Shown here in pieces: positions 52,365 through 62,654 of a stretch of 64,000 bases of DNA (the first letter of the stretch is position 1; each line of letters opens with the position of its first letter). The notes under the pieces were generated by a model. That model saw only the letters and a list, made by a program, of their open reading frames with translations. It was not told the origin of the DNA and ran no database searches. The stretch is from JAAFHB01 sp038236995. Lineage in GTDB: Bacteria > Bacteroidota > Bacteroidia > Bacteroidales > Prolixibacteraceae. The position numbers and the translations under genes are program-made. The stretch spans positions 7,552-71,551 of the forward strand of contig JBBRZE010000016.1 of assembly GCA_038236995.1 (NCBI GenBank), read 5' to 3'.

Positions 52365-53612
52365 ATGAATAAACGCAAAATTTTTTGGATAACTGGATTA
52401 GTAATCATCGCATTAATCGTCTTTTTAACATTCAGATTTAATCGTTTTTACCAAAAATTACCTCCGCTTGCTGAAGACATTGTGATCACTGTTCCTGAAC
52501 CAAAATTGCTGTACGGATTGCCCGCAGATTCATTTCATATTGAAGAGAGTACTGTTGAAAGAAATCAGAATTTATCAGATATTCTGATTGAACGCGGCGT
52601 CACGGCACAAGCCGTCGATCAGCTTGCGAAAAATTCTGTCTCCGTTTTCGATGTCCGGAAAATGAAATCCGGAAACCAGTATACAATTTTTTACTCGAAG
52701 GATGAAACCAGGTCACCCCTGTTTCTTGCCTACCAAAATAATAGCGTCGAATATTACCTTTATTCACTCACCGATTCGTTGAAAGTGACAGCTGGCAAGC
52801 ATGATGTGATATCAAAAAGGCAAACAATGTCAGGAGTGATCAGCTCATCGCTTTGGAATGCAATGAAAGAGAGCAATATCAGCCCATTATTAGCAGTTGA
52901 ATTATCCGATATTTATGCATGGACCATCGATTTCTTCGCAATTCAGAAAGGGGATCAGTTCACAGTTATTTTCGATGAAGATTTTGTAAATGGCGAGTCT
53001 ATTGGCTTGGGAAAAATCTATTCTGCATCTTTTACCCAAGGTGGAGATGTATTTTATGCGATCCGGTTCACGCAGGATGATGGCGATAGTTTCTTTGATG
53101 AAAAAGGGAACAGCCTCCGAAAAGCGTTTTTGAAAGCCCCATTGAAATTCTCGCGCATCAGCTCCCGTTTTTCGAATCACAGAATGCATCCCGTTTTACG
53201 GATTGTACGACCTCACCATGGCGTTGATTATGCGGCAGCTACTGGCACGCCGGTTGTTTCGATTGGTGATGGTGTCGTTATTCAGAAAAGCTACCAGGCC
53301 GCTGGTGGAGGTAATTATGTGAAGATAAAGCACAATTCAGTGTATACAACCTCCTATATGCATTTATCAAAATTTGCAAGTGGGCTTAGAGCAGGAACAC
53401 GCGTCAAACAGGGTGAGGTTATTGGATATGTAGGCTCTACTGGTCTGGCATCGGGTCCTCACCTCGATTTCAGGGTTTATATTGGAGGAACAGCGGTTGA
53501 TCCGCTTAAAATCAAATCAGAACCCGCGGAACCGGTTAAACCGGCCAATCTTGGTAAGTTTAATACTTTACGTGATTCTGTATTGCAGATACTGAAGGTT
53601 AAGGTAATTTGA
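52365..53612 (+). CDS. M23-family peptidoglycan endopeptidase
   Basis: 415 residues. An N-terminal membrane anchor, an OapA/LysM-like middle, and a LytM domain with SSRFSNHRMHPVLRIVRPHHGVDYAAATGTPV and the second metal motif in GPHLDFRVYIGG. All ligands of the zinc site are in place. It acts in the periplasm on cell-wall cross-links. Confidence 0.92.
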   Translation: MNKRKIFWITGLVIIALIVFLTFRFNRFYQKLPPLAEDIVITVPEPKLLYGLPADSFHIEESTVERNQNLSDILIERGVTAQAVDQLAKNSVSVFDVRKMKSGNQYTIFYSKDETRSPLFLAYQNNSVEYYLYSLTDSLKVTAGKHDVISKRQTMSGVISSSLWNAMKESNISPLLAVELSDIYAWTIDFFAIQKGDQFTVIFDEDFVNGESIGLGKIYSASFTQGGDVFYAIRFTQDDGDSFFDEKGNSLRKAFLKAPLKFSRISSRFSNHRMHPVLRIVRPHHGVDYAAATGTPVVSIGDGVVIQKSYQAAGGGNYVKIKHNSVYTTSYMHLSKFASGLRAGTRVKQGEVIGYVGSTGLASGPHLDFRVYIGGTAVDPLKIKSEPAEPVKPANLGKFNTLRDSVLQILKVKVI

Positions 53613-53695
53613 CAATTAGACAATCTAAAACGTGAGCTTTAAAGTCTAAATACTGATAAGTTCTGCGAATGATTTAAGATTAGTTGAACTATAAA

Positions 53696-53730
53696 GAAAT
53701 GGCCTTATTGAGAGACAATAAGGCCATTTC
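53696..53730. terminator. Perfect hairpin between convergent genes
   Basis: GAAATGGCCTTATTG and its exact complement pair across AGAGA, between the M23 gene and manC. It serves both directions. Confidence 0.75.
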
Positions 53731-53759
53731 TTCAAATTTTAATCGGAGAAAATCCAAAA

Positions 53760-54878
53760 TTATTCTGCAACGTAGTTTTTCAAATGTTTTTTAGTTTTCT
53801 CTTCCTTCAGCATCACGTCGGCTACAAACTGCCGGATTTGCTGTTCATCCTCTTTTTTGCAGATCAGCAAAGTCTTATCCGATTCAACAACAATAAAATC
53901 ACTAAGCCCTTGTATTACAACAGTCTTATCATCAGGCATTGCGATGATGCAATCTTTTGTATCGTATAAAAAAATCTTGTTGCCGCTTACTGCATTGTCC
54001 GCGTCATCTTTGCTGTGATTTTCGTAAAGCGATCCCCATGTTCCAAGGTCGGACCACCCAAAATCGGCACACAAAACGTAAACATTATCCGCCTTCTCCA
54101 TTACTCCGTAGTCAATCGAAATATTTGGGCATTCCGAATAGACTTTGTTGATATAATGCATTTCATCCGAAGTGTTTATATGCTTTTTACCATAGTCAAA
54201 CAACGCATTTACTTCGGGAAGATGTTTCGTGAAAGCTTTTAATATTGCATCGGCTGACCATATAAAAATACCAGAATTCCAATAAAACTCCCCGGTCTCC
54301 AGAAATAACTCAGCCATTTTGCGGTCAGGTTTTTCAGTAAATGTCTTCACCCTGAAAAGATTATTTTTCCCTTCAAAATCAGTCTTTTCAGCCACCTGAA
54401 TATAGCCATAACCCGTTTCCGGACGATTAGGCTGTAAACCTAACGTTAGCAAAACATCTTTTCCGGATACATAGCGAAGTCCGTTTGTGATCTCCTCGAG
54501 AAAGTAATCCTCCTTCATGATTAAATGATCAGAAGGGGCTACAATCACATTGGCATCCGGACATTTGCTCAGAATTTTGTAGGTGGCATAACAGATACAG
54601 GGAGCTGTATTCCGACGTAAGGGTTCAGATAAAACCTGAGATTCATTCAGAGCAGGAAGCTGATCAAGTACAAGTTCTTTGTAATTCTCGCTGGTAACCA
54701 CCAAAAAATTCCCTGCTGGAATAATTCGCGAAAAACGGTCGTAAGTAAGCTGAAGCAGAGATCGTCCGATTCCCAGAATATCTAAAAACTGTTTGGGTTT
54801 CTCTGCAGTACTCAAAGGCCAGAATCGGCTTCCAATACCACCAGCCATTATAACACAATAATTCTTAGAATTTTCCAT
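53760..54878 (-). CDS. manC: Mannose-1-phosphate guanylyltransferase
   Basis: 372 residues from the ATG at 54878. A TTG six codons upstream is rejected since it overlaps a good -7 element. Nucleotidyltransferase motif: VIMAGGIGSRFWPLSTAEKPKQFLDI. Others are IVAPSDHLI, FTEKPD, and WNSGIFIW. It makes GDP-mannose from Man-1-P and GTP, for O-antigen, capsule or glycoprotein. It lacks the C-terminal isomerase part of bifunctional enzymes. Confidence 0.93.
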   Translation of the reverse strand: MENSKNYCVIMAGGIGSRFWPLSTAEKPKQFLDILGIGRSLLQLTYDRFSRIIPAGNFLVVTSENYKELVLDQLPALNESQVLSEPLRRNTAPCICYATYKILSKCPDANVIVAPSDHLIMKEDYFLEEITNGLRYVSGKDVLLTLGLQPNRPETGYGYIQVAEKTDFEGKNNLFRVKTFTEKPDRKMAELFLETGEFYWNSGIFIWSADAILKAFTKHLPEVNALFDYGKKHINTSDEMHYINKVYSECPNISIDYGVMEKADNVYVLCADFGWSDLGTWGSLYENHSKDDADNAVSGNKIFLYDTKDCIIAMPDDKTVVIQGLSDFIVVESDKTLLICKKEDEQQIRQFVADVMLKEEKTKKHLKNYVAE

Positions 54879-54893
54879 ACTATTATTTTGACT

Positions 54894-54925
54894 CAAAATT
54901 ATGCAAATTTTCTAATAACATACAA
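54894..54925 (-). promoter_or_regulatory. Promoter of manC
   Basis: TAATTTTG (54901-54894) and TTG (54925-54923), spacer 21 on the minus strand: a full Bacteroidota consensus. It decides the manC start at 54878. Confidence 0.65.
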
Positions 54926-55098
54926 TCGGTTTAATGTGTTATACAACCATCGGGAAAAATCGTGGCAATCCGTTGATTAAAATATTTGTATTTTTATCGG
55001 GAAATTTAAGTTGTAAATATCGCTTAAGCTACACTTGAAATGGAGCAGTTTTAGAATTTTAATTAATTGATTATTAGCATTAACTAAATATCAAAAGC

Positions 55099-55839
55099 GT
55101 GGGTGTCATTTATCACATTGGGCAATACTTTTTGTTGATGGCCAGGGTTTTTAAAAAACCTGAGAAGAATTCAATTTACCTTCATCAATTAGTACTCGAA
55201 ATTGAAAAACTGGGCATAAATTCCGTCGGGATTGTTGCAATCATCTCAGTTTTCATGGGAGGAATTATAACGCTCCAGTTGACCTACAATATGGTAAGCC
55301 CCTTAATGCCTAATTACATAATCGGCCTTGGCAACCGCGACACGCTGATTCTTGAATTTTCATCGACGGTACTTAGCCTGATGCTTGCAGGAAAAGTTGG
55401 CTCAAACATTGCTTCGGAACTTGGGAGTATGAGGGTAACAGAACAAATTGATTCGATGGAGATTATGGGTGTTAATTCAGCATCGTATCTGATTTTGCCC
55501 AAAATTATAGCCGTAGTTTTCATGAGCCCGCTACTGTTTATCATCAGCGTAACCTGCGGATTATTCGGAGGCTTAATTACCGGTCCGCTTTCGGGAGTTG
55601 TCACCGTGGCAACTTACGTTACCGGGATTACAACCATGTTTGTTCCGTTTTACGTCTCGTTTTCAATCATCAAAACCCTTGTTTTCGGCTTCTTAATTGC
55701 TACAGTCCCTGCCTATCTTGGTTATTACGTTCAGGGAGGGGCACTTGAGGTAGGGCGTGCAAGCACCAAAGCGGTGGTTAATACAAGTATTCTGATTCTG
55801 TTTTTCGACCTTGTACTTACTCAATTGCTGTTCAAATGA
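55099..55839 (+). CDS. mlaE: MlaE-family lipid ABC transporter permease
   Basis: 246 residues from a GTG start. Five membrane segments and the signature LMLAGKVGSNIASELGSMRVTEQIDSMEIMGV define the MlaE/YrbE family. It moves phospholipids between membranes together with the ATPase that overlaps its end by four bases. No MlaD-type (MCE) gene follows, so it may lie elsewhere. Confidence 0.93.
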   Translation: MGVIYHIGQYFLLMARVFKKPEKNSIYLHQLVLEIEKLGINSVGIVAIISVFMGGIITLQLTYNMVSPLMPNYIIGLGNRDTLILEFSSTVLSLMLAGKVGSNIASELGSMRVTEQIDSMEIMGVNSASYLILPKIIAVVFMSPLLFIISVTCGLFGGLITGPLSGVVTVATYVTGITTMFVPFYVSFSIIKTLVFGFLIATVPAYLGYYVQGGALEVGRASTKAVVNTSILILFFDLVLTQLLFK

Positions 55840-56606
55840 TTGAAATCCGAAATATTTGTAAGTCTTTCGAAGGTCGTGAAGTACTTAAGGACATTTCCAC
55901 AATTTTCGAAAAAGGGAAAACGAACCTCATTATCGGGCGTAGTGGTTCCGGAAAGACCGTGTTGCTCAAATCAGTTGTTGGTCTGCTTGAAATCGAATGT
56001 GGTGAAATACTTTTCGATGGCCGTGACACACGTCTTATGAATTTTAAGGAACAGAAACTGCTGCGACAGGAAATCGGAATGGTTTTTCAGAACGGTGCTC
56101 TTTTCGATTCCCTTACTGTAGAACAAAACGTCCGGTTTCCAATGGATATGTTTACCACGATGATGATGAAAGAGAAAACTTCGAGGGTCAACTTCTGCCT
56201 CGAACGAGTAAATATTTTAGATTCCAATCACTTATACCCAGCTGAAATCTCGGGCGGGATGCGAAAAAGGGTCGCTATTGCACGTGCCATTGCACTCAAT
56301 CCCAAATATCTGTTCTGCGATGAACCAAACTCTGGTCTCGATCCTGTTACCTCAATTCTGATTGACGCGTTGATCAAGGAGATTACATCAGAATTTGACA
56401 TCACAACAATAATTAACACCCACGATATGAATTCCGTGATGGAAATTGGAGATAAAATCCTGTTCATCTCAGAAGGTCTGAAGTGCTGGGAAGGAAATAA
56501 TACACAAATTTTCAATACAAGAAATAAGAAGCTGAATGCCTTTGTATTCGCTTCTCCTTTTTCAAAAAAATTCAAAGAAATAAGACAAATGGAGGACGAC
56601 GAATGA
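55836..56606 (+). CDS. mlaF: MlaF-family lipid ABC transporter ATPase
   Basis: 256 residues. Walker A GRSGSGKT, the signature ISGGMRKRVAIARAIA, and Walker B YLFCDEPNSGLDP are intact, with the IxxxH switch later (NTHDMNSVMEIGD). It energises the MlaE permease, whose stop codon it overlaps (ATGA). Confidence 0.93.
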   Translation: MIEIRNICKSFEGREVLKDISTIFEKGKTNLIIGRSGSGKTVLLKSVVGLLEIECGEILFDGRDTRLMNFKEQKLLRQEIGMVFQNGALFDSLTVEQNVRFPMDMFTTMMMKEKTSRVNFCLERVNILDSNHLYPAEISGGMRKRVAIARAIALNPKYLFCDEPNSGLDPVTSILIDALIKEITSEFDITTIINTHDMNSVMEIGDKILFISEGLKCWEGNNTQIFNTRNKKLNAFVFASPFSKKFKEIRQMEDDE

Positions 56607-57154
56607 GATACTGTCTGATTATTTTAATGGCCACACTGGCTTTTTCCTGCTCTAATAACAAAGTCCCCAAAGGGATATTATCAGACAAGGAGATCACCCC
56701 GGTTTTAATAGAGCTTCATTTGGCCGAGGCGATCTACAATCAGCGGTATGCGTTGGAGATAACACGTGAAAACTATCAGGAAGACCTGTATCTCACGATA
56801 CTAAAAAAATACAAGCTCGACAGGAAGGTGTTTGAAGCGTCGGTATTGTATTATGGCAAGCATCCTGATAAATACAAACCAATTTATGATGAGGTGCTGA
56901 ACCATCTCAACGAAATGGAAGTAAAAGCCAAAATTAAAGACTCTATTGATGACAGAAATCCCGTCGTAAAACCCATTCCTGAAGACACGGTGGCTGTGAA
57001 AGATACGGTTCAGACAATAAAAACAGATTCTGTCGGAATAACGAAAGACACCATCAAATTATTGGATGTTAAGTCTAAGGCTAACAAAATAATTCGAATT
57101 CAAAACCGTGTTCCAAAGAACGGCGCTAAAGATTCTGTCCCGGTTATAAAATAA
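56603..57154 (+). CDS. DUF4296 lipoprotein
   Basis: 183 residues; its ATG overlaps the mlaF stop. The lipoprotein signal has FSCSN. The DUF4296 domain reads LSDKEITPVLIELHLAEAIYNQRYALE...YKLDRKVFEASVLYYGKHPDKY. The tail is Thr/Lys/Asp-rich. It is a Bacteroidota-specific family of unknown role; in this operon a link to envelope lipid transport is possible. Confidence 0.87.
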   Translation: MRYCLIILMATLAFSCSNNKVPKGILSDKEITPVLIELHLAEAIYNQRYALEITRENYQEDLYLTILKKYKLDRKVFEASVLYYGKHPDKYKPIYDEVLNHLNEMEVKAKIKDSIDDRNPVVKPIPEDTVAVKDTVQTIKTDSVGITKDTIKLLDVKSKANKIIRIQNRVPKNGAKDSVPVIK

Positions 57155-57159
57155 CTGAT

Positions 57160-58353
57160 ATGCGTAAATTATCAGCACATTATATAATCACCGGAACCGG
57201 GGCTGTTCTCGTAAAAGGAATTGTCATTCTGTCCGACGATGGTACTGTAATTGAAACTATTGATACAAAAGGGGAACTCGATGAGATGGCCAATGTTGAG
57301 TTTTACAGCGGTGTCCTCATCCCTGGATTCGTGAATGCCCATTGCCATCTCGAGTTATCAAACCTACGGAATGTATTCCCCGAAAAGAACGGATTACCAG
57401 GTTTCATGAAAAAGGTGGCCGAGCACCGTAATCCCGAAGAAATTAGAGTGATTGAAGCCGCGCAAAAAGCCGATTTTGAGTTGTTTAAAAACGGAGTTGT
57501 GGCAGTTGGAGATGTTTCGAATACAAACACCACCTTTCAGCTAAAATCGAAATCAAGAATAGTTTATCACACATTTATTGAAGCACTTGGCTTTTCGCCT
57601 CAGCGGGCTGAAAAGGCTTTCGCCTGGGCTCAGCATTGCTTCGGGGAAGCACAATCACTCGGATTGTCAGTTTCGGTGGTTCCTCATGCCCCCTATTCGA
57701 TCTCAAAGGTATTGTTTGATAAAATTGCCGGATTTGCTGTAAATCAGCAATCTATTTTATCAATGCACAATCAGGAATGTTCAGAAGAAGATGATTTATA
57801 CCTCACCGGCGATGGAGAAATCGTCAGGCATCTGACTGAAAACCTTGTCCTTGATCTGTCATTTTTTAAACCTACCGGGAAAACAGCACTTGAAAGTGTA
57901 ATCGATTGGTTACCAAAAGAAACTAAACTGCTACTTGTCCACAATATCCGCACCCGGCAAAAAGACATTGACCTGGTGGCTAAAACAAGGTCGCTAAATA
58001 ATACCTGGTTTGTGCTTTGCCCTGGTTCAAATTTGTATATAGAAGACCGTCTCCCGGATATTGAACTTTTCCGGCAAAACAAACTTCAGATTTGCATTGG
58101 AACCGACAGTCTATCGTCGAATCACCAGCTTTCAATGCTTGAAGAAATGAAAATCATTCAATCGCATTTCCCGGCAATCCCACTCTCCGAAATTGTAACC
58201 TGGGCCACAAGTAACGGCTCAGAAGCTTTGGAAATGAACGATTGGGCAGGAACCATTGAACGGGGGAAGAAACCAGGAATCAACCTGATCACAGGTATGG
58301 ATTTGCAACATCTTCAATTGCTGCCTCAGTCTAAAGTAAAAAGGTTAATTTAA
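57160..58353 (+). CDS. Amidohydrolase-superfamily enzyme
   Basis: 397 residues. HxH in GFVNAHCHLELSNLR, the next His in VVPHAPYSIS and HNQECSEED, and Asp in GTDSLSSNHQ form the mononuclear deaminase-type metal site. It resembles aminofutalosine/guanine-deaminase-type amidohydrolases, but the substrate cannot be chosen from the sequence. It begins 5 bases after the DUF4296 gene. Confidence 0.87.
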   Translation: MRKLSAHYIITGTGAVLVKGIVILSDDGTVIETIDTKGELDEMANVEFYSGVLIPGFVNAHCHLELSNLRNVFPEKNGLPGFMKKVAEHRNPEEIRVIEAAQKADFELFKNGVVAVGDVSNTNTTFQLKSKSRIVYHTFIEALGFSPQRAEKAFAWAQHCFGEAQSLGLSVSVVPHAPYSISKVLFDKIAGFAVNQQSILSMHNQECSEEDDLYLTGDGEIVRHLTENLVLDLSFFKPTGKTALESVIDWLPKETKLLLVHNIRTRQKDIDLVAKTRSLNNTWFVLCPGSNLYIEDRLPDIELFRQNKLQICIGTDSLSSNHQLSMLEEMKIIQSHFPAIPLSEIVTWATSNGSEALEMNDWAGTIERGKKPGINLITGMDLQHLQLLPQSKVKRLI

Positions 58354-58399
58354 TTGATTACTTTTCGGCTTCAACTTTATAAATTTTACAGATTATTGC

Positions 58400-59182
58400 A
58401 TGTCGACTTTTCTTTTTGATCAAACAATATTCGGACCGATTAACAGTCGAAGATTAGGTATTTCTTTGGGAATTAATTTACTGCCAAACGACTCAAAACT
58501 ATGTTCTTTCAACTGCATCTATTGCGAGTGTGGCTGGAATCCCGCAAAGGGAACCGTAAAGGCAATACTTCCCTCCAGAAATGAAGTAAAGAGGATGCTC
58601 CGGGAAAAATTGTCGGAGATGAAGAACGAGGGAGAATTGCCCGATGTGATCACTTTTGCGGGTAATGGCGAGCCAACGATGCATCCCGATTTTGCCGGAA
58701 TAATCGATGATACATTATTCATCAGAAATGAATTATGTCCCGGCGCGCGAATTGCTGTACTTTCGAATTCAACGATGCTACATAAACCCAAAGTGGTTGA
58801 AGCATTGAAAAAGATAGATGATAATATTCTGAAACTGGACTCAGGACTCGTTGAAACCATCAGGTTACTCGATCAGCCTGTCGGAAGATTTAATTTGCAA
58901 AGCGTTGTCAATAACATTAAGCAATTTGATGGTCAGTCGATTATTCAAACCATGTTTATCAGAGGCCAGTTTGAAGGCCATTTGATTGATAACACTACAG
59001 AACCAGAACTGAAAGCCTGGATTGCAATTCTGCAACAGATTCGTCCCCGGATTGTGATGATTTATACAATTGCACGCGACACACCAGCCAACGACCTACG
59101 GAAAGTTTCGACAGAAGATCTGGAAATGATTGCGGATCGGGTTATAAAAGAGACCGGGCTCGAGGTTCAGGTAAGCGGATAG
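58400..59182 (+). CDS. Radical SAM protein
   Basis: 260 residues. A CX3CX2C cluster in LCSFNCIYCECGW and TFAGNGEPTMHPDF (the GNGEP variant of the GGE loop). The start FGPINSRRLGISLGINLLP is typical of a conserved radical SAM family seen across anaerobes and Bacteroidota. No auxiliary-cluster domain follows. Its substrate is unknown. Confidence 0.88.
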   Translation: MSTFLFDQTIFGPINSRRLGISLGINLLPNDSKLCSFNCIYCECGWNPAKGTVKAILPSRNEVKRMLREKLSEMKNEGELPDVITFAGNGEPTMHPDFAGIIDDTLFIRNELCPGARIAVLSNSTMLHKPKVVEALKKIDDNILKLDSGLVETIRLLDQPVGRFNLQSVVNNIKQFDGQSIIQTMFIRGQFEGHLIDNTTEPELKAWIAILQQIRPRIVMIYTIARDTPANDLRKVSTEDLEMIADRVIKETGLEVQVSG

Positions 59183-59267
59183 TGGAAAGAAGGAGAGACT
59201 GGGAGAGGGAGTGAAAGAGAAAATACATATAAAAACAAATACAATTTAAACACAACTACTATTAAAG

Positions 59268-61568
59268 ATGAAAATGAAAATGCGATTTTTGATTTTACTG
59301 CTGGTACTGTTTACTCATGCCACTTACGCGCAACTTGTTGAAAATAAACAAGGCTCGCTGGTGGAATACGTCAATCCATTGGTGGGAACAGATTCCGATT
59401 ATGCTTTATCAAACGGAAATACCTACCCGGCAATTGCCCTACCCTGGGGAATGAATTTCTGGACCCCACAGACAAACAAGAATGGAAACGGTTGGGGTTA
59501 CATGTATGACGACGTAAAAATAAGGGGATTCAAACAGACTCACCAACCAAGTCCCTGGATCAATGATTATGCCGCTTTTTCTCTTTTCCCCGAAACCGGA
59601 AAACTGATTGTAGAAGAAAATAAGCGTGCTTCGTGGTTTTCGCACAAGGCTGAAACTGCAAAACCTCACTATTACCGGGTATATCTTTCAAATTATGATG
59701 TCGTTACAGAAATAACACCCACCGAACGCGCTGCACAGTTCCGTTTTACTTTCCCTGAATCAGATGCTTCTCATATTCTGATTGATGCTTTTAACAAAGG
59801 ATCAATGGTGAAAATTTCTGCTTCGGAAAGAAAAATCACTGGTTATTGCCGGAACAACAGCGGCGGCGTACCTGATAACTTCCATAATTACTTCGTGATC
59901 GTATTTGATAAAGCATTTTCCGAGGTTTCAACATGGAAAGACAGTGTTTTAACTGAAGGCAATGCATTTGCGGAAGGGAAACATGTGATGGCTGCGATCA
60001 CTTTCAAAACAAAAAAGGGGGAGATTGTCAATGCACGTGTAGCCTCATCCTTCATCAGTCCTGAACAGGCTGAATTGAACCTGACCAGGGAAATTGGCCA
60101 AAGCACTTTCGATCAGACCAAAAGCAAAGCAGAAGCTGCCTGGAACAAAGAATTGGATCGTGTAAAAGTTGAAGGTGGAACTGTTGATCAGAACCGCACT
60201 TTTTACACGGCTCTTTACCGCACGATGCTCTTCCCTCGCAAGTTTTATGAACTCGATGCGAATAATAAAATCGTTCACTATAGTCCTTACAACGGGAAAG
60301 TTCTGCCTGGATACATGTTCACCGACAATGGTTTCTGGGATACCTTCCGTGCCGTGTTCCCCTATTTCACGTTGATGCACCCAACCCTTAGTTCCCAGAT
60401 CATGGAAGGTTTGGCGAATACGTACAACGAAAGTGGCTGGCTTCCTGAATGGGCAAGCCCTGGTCACCGCGATTGTATGGTCGGATCAAACTCTGCTGTC
60501 AATATCGCAGATGCTTACCTGAAAGGAATTCGTGGCTTTGATATTGCAAAATTGTATGAAGCCATTCAGAAAAACACGAATAATGCCGGACCGTTAACCT
60601 CTGTTGGTCGTTTTGGGGTTGAATATTATAACAAGCTGGGATATATCCCCTACAATGTAAAGGTGAACGAAAATGTTGCCCGCACTTTGGAATATTCATT
60701 TGCTGACTGGTGTATCTCTAAACTGGCAAAAGATTTAGGTCGTCCGCAGGAAGAGATTAAGCTTTTCGAAAAACGGGCATTGAATTACAAAAATGTTTTC
60801 GATCCTTCAGTCAATTTTATGCGTGGCAAAAATGAAGATGGTACTTTCCAGTCACCTTTCCGTCCCGACAAATGGGGTGACGCCTTTACCGAAGGTTCAA
60901 GCTGGCACTGGACATGGTGCGTATTCCACGATCCACAGGGATTGGCCAATTTGATGGGTGGCCGCGAAAAAATGGCGCAACGTCTCGACGAAATGTTCGT
61001 TGCTGCGCCTACGTTTGATTGCTCATACTATGGTGCCCAGATTCACGAGATCACCGAGATGCTGATCTCAAACATGGGCCAATATGCGCATGGTAATCAA
61101 CCCGTTCAGCATGCTATTTATCTCTACGACTACATTGGTCAACCATGGAAAGGACAATATTGGGTTCGACAGGTAATGGACCGTCTTTACAATCCGAATC
61201 CTGATGGCCTTTGCGGTGACGAAGACAACGGTCAAACATCCGCATGGTATGTCTTTTCAGCTATGGGTTTCTATCCGGTAGCTCCCGGAACAGGGGAATA
61301 CGCTTTCGGATCACCGTTGTTTAAAAAGGTCTCTCTTACCCTTGAGAACGGAAAGAAGTTTGAAATCGATGCTCCGAAGAATAATACGGAGAATGTATAT
61401 GTCGATAAGATTACCCTCGACGGGAAGGTGTATGGTAAAAACTATATCACCCACAGCGACTTAATGAAGGGTGGAAAAATACAGTTCGACATGACGAAGA
61501 CCCCGAATAAAACACGTGGTACTTCGCCCGAAAGTTTCCCTTATTCATTTTCGAATGAGAAGAATTAA
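59268..61568 (+). CDS. GH92 family alpha-mannosidase-like glycosidase
   Basis: 766 residues with a signal peptide (ending near TYAQ). The N-terminal beta-sandwich opens EYVNPLVGTDSDYALSNGNTYP. The (alpha/alpha)6 part carries FRPDKWGDAFTEGSSWHWTW (general acid Glu region) and PDGLCGDEDNGQTSAWYVFS with the paired Asp of GH92. It would trim alpha-mannosides in the periplasm. The QTHQPSPWINDY loop marks a subgroup differing from the N-glycan-active enzymes. It is not in a PUL with SusC/D here. Confidence 0.92.
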   Translation: MKMKMRFLILLLVLFTHATYAQLVENKQGSLVEYVNPLVGTDSDYALSNGNTYPAIALPWGMNFWTPQTNKNGNGWGYMYDDVKIRGFKQTHQPSPWINDYAAFSLFPETGKLIVEENKRASWFSHKAETAKPHYYRVYLSNYDVVTEITPTERAAQFRFTFPESDASHILIDAFNKGSMVKISASERKITGYCRNNSGGVPDNFHNYFVIVFDKAFSEVSTWKDSVLTEGNAFAEGKHVMAAITFKTKKGEIVNARVASSFISPEQAELNLTREIGQSTFDQTKSKAEAAWNKELDRVKVEGGTVDQNRTFYTALYRTMLFPRKFYELDANNKIVHYSPYNGKVLPGYMFTDNGFWDTFRAVFPYFTLMHPTLSSQIMEGLANTYNESGWLPEWASPGHRDCMVGSNSAVNIADAYLKGIRGFDIAKLYEAIQKNTNNAGPLTSVGRFGVEYYNKLGYIPYNVKVNENVARTLEYSFADWCISKLAKDLGRPQEEIKLFEKRALNYKNVFDPSVNFMRGKNEDGTFQSPFRPDKWGDAFTEGSSWHWTWCVFHDPQGLANLMGGREKMAQRLDEMFVAAPTFDCSYYGAQIHEITEMLISNMGQYAHGNQPVQHAIYLYDYIGQPWKGQYWVRQVMDRLYNPNPDGLCGDEDNGQTSAWYVFSAMGFYPVAPGTGEYAFGSPLFKKVSLTLENGKKFEIDAPKNNTENVYVDKITLDGKVYGKNYITHSDLMKGGKIQFDMTKTPNKTRGTSPESFPYSFSNEKN

Positions 61569-61595
61569 TTCTTAAGGAAGAGGTTGTTTCAACTG

Positions 61596-61642
61596 AAAAA
61601 TGTCCTTCTGGTGACTAAATGACTCACCTGAAGGGCATTTTT
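61596..61642. terminator. Hairpin after the GH92 gene
   Basis: A 19-base stem (AAAAATGTCCTTCTGGTGA with two mismatches, one a wobble) closes a 9-base loop and ends in T, between the convergent GH92 and pgeF genes. Confidence 0.75.
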
Positions 61643-61776
61643 GTTGTTCTGAACTTCCACCGCAATGGCTTTACTGTTCAAAGCATCGGCTTTGTGGTTT
61701 GGAACGCCGGATTCATGTTTAAGAACAGTTATCAGGTATATTTGGAGGGAGAAAGTTTATCTAAAAATGTTCAGAT

Positions 61777-62577
61777 TCAACGAAGCATGATCCCGGTCGC
61801 CATTCGTCCGGTTTTAATCCCGTCGCGACGGGCCGAAAAAAACCGATCCGGATCTGAAAAGGTGCAGGTTCGCGCGACTTCAATCTGTTCCGCTGGAACT
61901 CCCGCTTTTATCAGCTGTTGATAATTGGCACTCCAAAGATCGAGTAATTTTTTGTCAGCTTTGTCAGGATTTGAAGCAAGATAAAACTCCGGGGCAAACT
62001 GCTTCCAAACCTCCTCCCCGACTTCGTAAACATCCGGACTGATTGAAGGTCCAATTCCTGCGACAAGATCGGATGGATCGGTTCCAAATTCCTTTATCAT
62101 TTTATGAATTGTCACGAATAAAATGTTCTGTACCGTTCCACGCCACCCGGCATGAACAGCTGCAACCACTTTTCTTTTTGAATCGAAAAGCAGAACCGGT
62201 ACACAATCGGCCGTTTTCACCGCAACACAAACACCTTGAAGATTCGTAATAACGGCGTCAGTTTCATTTAGAAAATGCTTTTGCTCTTCTGTTGACAGTT
62301 CAAAAAACCGGGCAGTAACGGTCTTAACATTTGCAGTGTGCGTCTGTTTCGGGAACACCAGCTGATCCGGTAAAATATGTAGTGCCGCACAAAGTCTGAC
62401 CCTATTTCCAAGCACATTTTCGGGAAGATCACCAGAATTAAACCCCAGATTTAAAGAACTATAATTATTCGTACTACACCCACCAACGCGTGTGGTTGAG
62501 AAGTGGAACACCTCTGGAATCTGACCCAAATTGGCAAATTGTAAAACAGGTAACTTATTTTTAACGACAGATATCAT
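61777..62577 (-). CDS. pgeF: PgeF/YfiH-family multicopper-like (purine nucleoside phosphorylase) protein
   Basis: 266 residues. The metal site is H-C-H: FPKQTHTANV, KTADCVPVLLFD, and HAGWRGTV. Members are named peptidoglycan editing factor in E. coli and purine nucleoside phosphorylase/adenosine deaminase in other work. It is a single-gene unit facing away from the ComB gene. Confidence 0.9.
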   Translation of the reverse strand: MISVVKNKLPVLQFANLGQIPEVFHFSTTRVGGCSTNNYSSLNLGFNSGDLPENVLGNRVRLCAALHILPDQLVFPKQTHTANVKTVTARFFELSTEEQKHFLNETDAVITNLQGVCVAVKTADCVPVLLFDSKRKVVAAVHAGWRGTVQNILFVTIHKMIKEFGTDPSDLVAGIGPSISPDVYEVGEEVWKQFAPEFYLASNPDKADKKLLDLWSANYQQLIKAGVPAEQIEVARTCTFSDPDRFFSARRDGIKTGRMATGIMLR

Positions 62578-62654
62578 AGTTCTATTAGCTACATTTACGT
62601 TAAATTCGCTGCCAATTTACAAAAGTTCCGGTTGGGACGATCAAAGGATCAAAT